Positions 14,461 to 64,000 of a DNA stretch of 64,000 nt are shown piece by piece. Where the stretch lies: the NCBI RefSeq assembly GCF_900496995.4, contig NC_044030.1, forward strand, positions 11,529,851-11,593,850, written 5' to 3'. This stretch comes from Aquila chrysaetos chrysaetos (Eukaryota > Chordata > Aves > Accipitriformes > Accipitridae). Both the position numbers and the translations under genes were made by a program. Position 1 is the stretch's first letter. Each line of letters begins with the position of its first letter. Below the pieces are notes generated by a model, which saw nothing but the letters and a program-made list of their open reading frames with translations, was not told the origin of the DNA and searched no databases.

Positions 14461-14740
14461 AAGACAGAGGGAGTGCATGTGAGAGACAGAGGAGAAAAAA
14501 CAAAAAAGAGGGGGACTAGGCTGAATGAAAATCCAGTGGCAAGCATTTTTTCCACTACTGCACTTACACAGTGCTGAAATAAATGCCTGGTGACTTCGCA
14601 GCACTGGGGTAGGGTACTGCCCTGGAAATGCATTTGCCCATTGTACTCCTCTCTGTTTGCTTAGAAGGAATTCAGAAGGGATTTGCTTTCTCTTGTTTCA
14701 CGAGCCCCACGCTTTCACACTGACCGAAGTGGATACTCAC

Positions 14741-14746
14741 CAGCTG
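14741..14746 (+). promoter_or_regulatory. CAGCTG E-box upstream of the MUSK start
   Basis: A palindromic CAGCTG, a preferred core for MyoD and myogenin, lies about 175 bases before the start codon. It falls either in the proximal promoter or in the 5' UTR, depending on the unknown transcription start. Six-base motifs are common by chance, so the call rests on its position next to a muscle gene. Confidence 0.3.
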
Positions 14747-14918
14747 GCCACGTCCATCACCCCTGCCGGGTGGGAGAATTCCTGATTATACTTAGATCCC
14801 ACAGACCCTGCTCCGTCATTAGCGGACAAGCTCTGCTTGCGCACCGCCATCCGAAATGCAGCCGGCCGGGAGGTCCGCACGCCTCGCCTGAAGAAGCCAG
14901 ATGCCTTCTGTATCAAAT

Positions 14919-60409
<45,491 letters not shown>

Positions 60410-62309
60410 TAAGCGGCCTGTATGTGAGTTCGCTTTATCTGGAGGTGCCCGGGAAAAATTGGCAGTTGGCCAACCGCTTATCTGGGCACTGGAAATCATT
60501 CATTCTTTCACTCAAACCAAGATCAATTGCATGTGTACCAAATGGTACACTCAGGCTTGAAGAACTGTTCCTGCTGTCCACTGCTTTCTGTTTGTATTTG
60601 TTAAACTTTTGTCACAGATGACTCTCCTGTTCTTCTCTCTAGCAGATATAATGTCTTACTCACATACCAAAGTCTGGTGTAAAAGCTTAGCTATATTTAT
60701 CATCACTGTTTTGCCAAGAATATTGCCTGTGACATGTGACCTATTGTGAAATTCTTGCATTTTCCAGTATTTATGAATTGTCAGTGTGTGGTGTCCTCCA
60801 TTATAACGCCAACACTGGCCAGTAATTACCACAGAAGGCAATGTGTCATGCTACAGTTAGGTCCTGACCCAGTTTCCATTTGATTCAGTGGCCAAACCAA
60901 ACCAAAGCAAAAATCCCCTAAAAACCCAACCCACTTAGGCCAATAATTTTTTTTCTGTGTGTCCCCTTTAGTTACTCATTTTTTATTCTTGGAATTTGCA
61001 GCCATTGTTGCCTGTTTTAAATTTAAGGTATTAGATGAGATCCCATTTCTGTTAAATCTCATGGGAGGTGAGATCATGCACTTCTTCAGATACAAAAAAT
61101 GTTTCATTGAAAAACCCAGAGATGAACCCAGTCCTGCCTAGACTGGGGTGCATGGAGGGTGTCTTGTTAGCCTTGACAGAGTCCGTAATTTCTGTAGGAC
61201 AGTCCTTGGCCAGTACTGGTCTCCTCAGAAAATCCCATCCCCAAATTCCTGAAAGAAAGTGGACAGACTGTCCACTTCCATGTTTACTCAGGATGGTTTT
61301 CTTTGTCCTTCACAAGTTAACAAGTCTGGGATGTGGCTGATTTTGTAGCTGTATCTGGAGAAGTGTATGATGACCTCAAAAAAACCAGGGGAGTATCAGA
61401 GTCCCCCACAGGCCAAGACCTGCCTGGTGGGACTGCTCCCATTGTCTTCGAAGACAAAGGACTCTCCCTGCAAAAAGCAGTCATAATTGCAGATACTTTT
61501 AATGTTTATAGTTATGCTGTTGATGTATATGCTAGGAAATGAGTTACACGCAGGTTAAATGCGTTAGAGCAGGGAAACAGTTTCAATAGCTGTGATGGAT
61601 TTTTTTTCTAATGAGGGGATGCATTTTTTCTAATGGAAGAAACGCAGGCATACTTTTCTTTAATACAGACAGAGCTAAAAATAACAAAGTTCGAAGGGCA
61701 CGCAGTGGGAAAATCACAGATGCTTAGCCTGTGATTGATTGTTAGCCTGGATGGCAAAGCCAAACGGATCTGAGCTTGAAACGAGAACAAAGCTGCAGGA
61801 ACTGCACCACAGCTGTGCTCGGGGCGCCGCACGCCAGCCAGCGCAGGGGCACAGGGAAGTCCTTATCCCAACCTCAGCACAGTGCTCAGGATGCCCTGCG
61901 GAGCATCGCCATCCCGCTTGTGTGGTGGGGGTCTTCACCACGGTGCGGGTGTGCAAGCAGGGCAAGCGGTCTTCCTGCCAAGTGCCGCTTTGGCCCTGCA
62001 CTGGGAGCTTCAGTATAACTGCTGCGCAGACCCTTCTGAGCTGGAAATGACTCTCACCCACATCAAGCAGGACGTCTCAAAGGGCATTCAAATGTCACTA
62101 ACTCACTGGGTTAAGCAAGTGCTAAAGTGGTGTAGAGACCTTTTATGTGGATTTCATCCACCCCAGTGCTGCAATTTCTTTTAATAAAATGTTTTTGTAA
62201 TTGTCAGTGGAAACTGGGAGAAAAAGAGAAGGGCAAGAAAAAAAGCAACACATCTTCATAGCTAGCACTTGCAAAATGGAGAGTACCATACCCTCAGATA
62301 TGCCTGCTC

Positions 62310-62335
62310 TCTGTGGCTCAGGGAGGAGCCACAGA
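62310..62335. repeat. Short perfect inverted repeat
   Basis: Ten-base arms, TCTGTGGCTC and GAGCCACAGA, flank a 6-base loop in intron 15. It looks like a chance or minor structural element. No U-tract or known RNA family accompanies it. Confidence 0.6.
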
Positions 62336-63968
62336 AATATTTCTTCTGAGGGGCATCCTTATTTTTATTAATATCTCTATCAAAAGTCCCTTCAAAGCCT
62401 TGTATTTCCAGGGAACATGTAAGCCACTGGCATTTCTGTGCACCTCTGGCAGATCAGTGCAGACTCTGATCCAGTAGTGCCAGCTGTGCATCCCTCCCTG
62501 TTACTGAAGCTATCACAACTCAAATTGTTGCCTTCCCATCTCAGATGGATAAAATGTACTTGTCTAAATGTGTTAAATGGACATCTCAAGCTAAGTTTAG
62601 TAACCCTCTTACTTCTTCTGGTCTCATATTTCTCCCTCTCCTGTAAACACAACTCTGTGCACGGTGCCAGCGATGCCTTTGCCAGTTGGCTTGCTGTGAG
62701 TCCTGATTCAGTGTTTACTCACTCTTGGGTCAAGCAACATGTTAGGACAGGAAGCGTCTGGCTATCGTTTACTAGCTTCTCCTGAAAGGCTGCTGTCTTC
62801 ACAGGGTGCAGCTTCACACTGGAAAGGATGAGGAAGTAACCAGTTACCCTAACAGTTGTCCTTAAAACAAGATTCAGGACCTGGCTCAGGTCTGTCCCTA
62901 CTGTGTTTGATGGCTGACTCAGGGTCCTCTGCCCCTGGGAGAACCACGCTGGCCCCACATGCTACTGGAGCACCAGCCCCATGTAGTTCAATGCAGACCA
63001 GTATGCAAGTCTTCTCCCAGAGCTGGAGCTGCATGGTCCAGGCTAAGCCTGAAGCCCAGGATTGCCTAAAAGCCTGGACGTGGGGTCTTTGCTAGCAGTC
63101 CAGTAGACCCCCACTGCAAAGGCACAGCTTGTTGTCTCTGCAAGAGACGAGGCTGTCCCTAAGGTCAGAGTTTCTCTGACTGAAGTCTCCTCACATTCTT
63201 TGCAAGTGCAAAGGGTGTTTCTTTGACCTGCTGTCTCAAATACAGCTGAAGAACAGTGTGGATGTTCATTAAAAAAACCCACAACAAAACGAGCCTCTGC
63301 CAATTTAGAGCACTCTTCTGCCCAAATACAAATTTCTCCAAAGGGTAGGGTAAAGGTAGGTCTCCACCAGCCTCAGTAGATGTTAATTTCATCATGTAAT
63401 GATCTAACAGAAGCTACCCAGCTGTGATGCTGAGGAAGAAGGGAGACAGGACACAATCCCAAATACAGGTTCAAGCTGCTCCTCAGTTTTTTTCACAGTT
63501 ACTGCTCTGGAAAGAACACCTGACTGGAAACTTAAAGTCAGGCACTCTGTAGATAGGCTCGGAGTGAAATCCCTAACTGCACCGCTGGTTAGTTCTTTGA
63601 ATGACAGGTACTTAAAAGCCAAATACTGTCAGTGTTGCACAAATCCATTGATGGCGAAGAGGGCGAGGACAGCTGGTGTCCATCCTGTGTGCAAACAGTG
63701 GGCATCTCTCCTAAGCATTTAGACAATCACAACAGAGGAAGCCCAAGGTAATTTCTGTTGATGCTTCCCATTTCTAGCAGAAATGTACCTATTTTCTAGA
63801 AAACATGCCATGTTCTGGCCTGCTGCCTGAATTCTCCTGTTAATTTCAGAAGCAGCAGCTACCCATTGCTCCCCTGCAGATGTGCCCCTATCCCTTTGTG
63901 GAAAGACTGTCTTTTGGGCACCAAAGGGGTCAACTTCAACAGCTCTCTGCCAAGACTGCAAACAGAGT

Positions 63969-64000
63969 CTGTCTCTTGTCTATCTGTCTTGTCTGTCTGT
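63969..64000. repeat. TCTG/TCTTG-rich simple sequence at the window edge
   Basis: Imperfect TCTG, TCTA and CTTG units fill the last 32 bases and probably continue beyond the window. Confidence 0.6.

Noticed and set aside
61333..61542. 69-codon frame in intron 15 considered as the next kinase exon
   Set aside because: It lacks the expected N-lobe sequence (VAVK lysine motif, alpha-C glutamate), and no in-phase acceptor joins it to exon 15.
62310..62335. Small hairpin considered as a terminator or RNA element
   Set aside because: The arms are 10 bp with no T-tract, and the location is deep in a eukaryotic intron. It is better left as a chance inverted repeat.

Overview
This is vertebrate nuclear DNA, almost certainly from a bird. 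It carries most of one multi-exon gene on the + strand, MUSK (muscle-specific receptor tyrosine kinase). I infer a bird, or possibly another sauropsid, for three reasons. The MuSK protein still has a kringle domain, which placental mammals lack. The introns are compact, about 45 kb from the start codon to the kinase glycine loop. A decayed CR1-type LINE is recognisable in intron 9. No bacterial, viral or CRISPR features are present.

Layout. Positions 1 to about 14,400 are upstream intergenic DNA with no exon I can support; a GC-rich patch lies at the extreme left edge. A candidate proximal promoter and 5' UTR occupy about 14,420-14,918. Fifteen coding exons follow, all with GT-AG introns and consistent reading phase: 14919-14997 (signal peptide), 19227-19353 and 22588-22739 (Ig1), 24177-24304 and 24826-24967 (Ig2), 40762-40886 and 44769-44928 (Ig3), 46453-46459 (a 7-nt microexon), 49292-49558 and 54097-54272 (frizzled-like cysteine-rich domain), 54692-54715 (a 24-nt exon), 57847-57935 and 58278-58437 (kringle), 59679-59871 (stalk, transmembrane helix, basic stop-transfer), and 60217-60408 (juxtamembrane NPMY motif and the kinase glycine-rich loop). 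Together they give 2,021 nt, or 673 complete codons plus two bases. The rest of the kinase domain lies beyond position 64,000, so the gene is truncated at the right edge of the window.

Biology. MuSK is the postsynaptic receptor tyrosine kinase of the neuromuscular junction. Agrin bound to LRP4 activates it through Ig1, the frizzled-like domain is linked to Wnt binding, and the phosphorylated NPXY tyrosine recruits Dok-7. The exon phases divide the ectodomain into frame-preserving cassettes: Ig3 (285 nt), the 24-nt exon, and the kringle (249 nt). The 7-nt microexon is the exception, because it is needed to bridge a phase-1 exon to a phase-2 exon.

The observations most worth following up are the 7-nt microexon (46453-46459), with an in-frame bypass acceptor at 49315; the intact kringle cassette; a 38-bp imperfect hairpin in intron 5 (33922-34010) that could be a pre-miRNA; and Val at the Ig1 position equivalent to mammalian Ile96.
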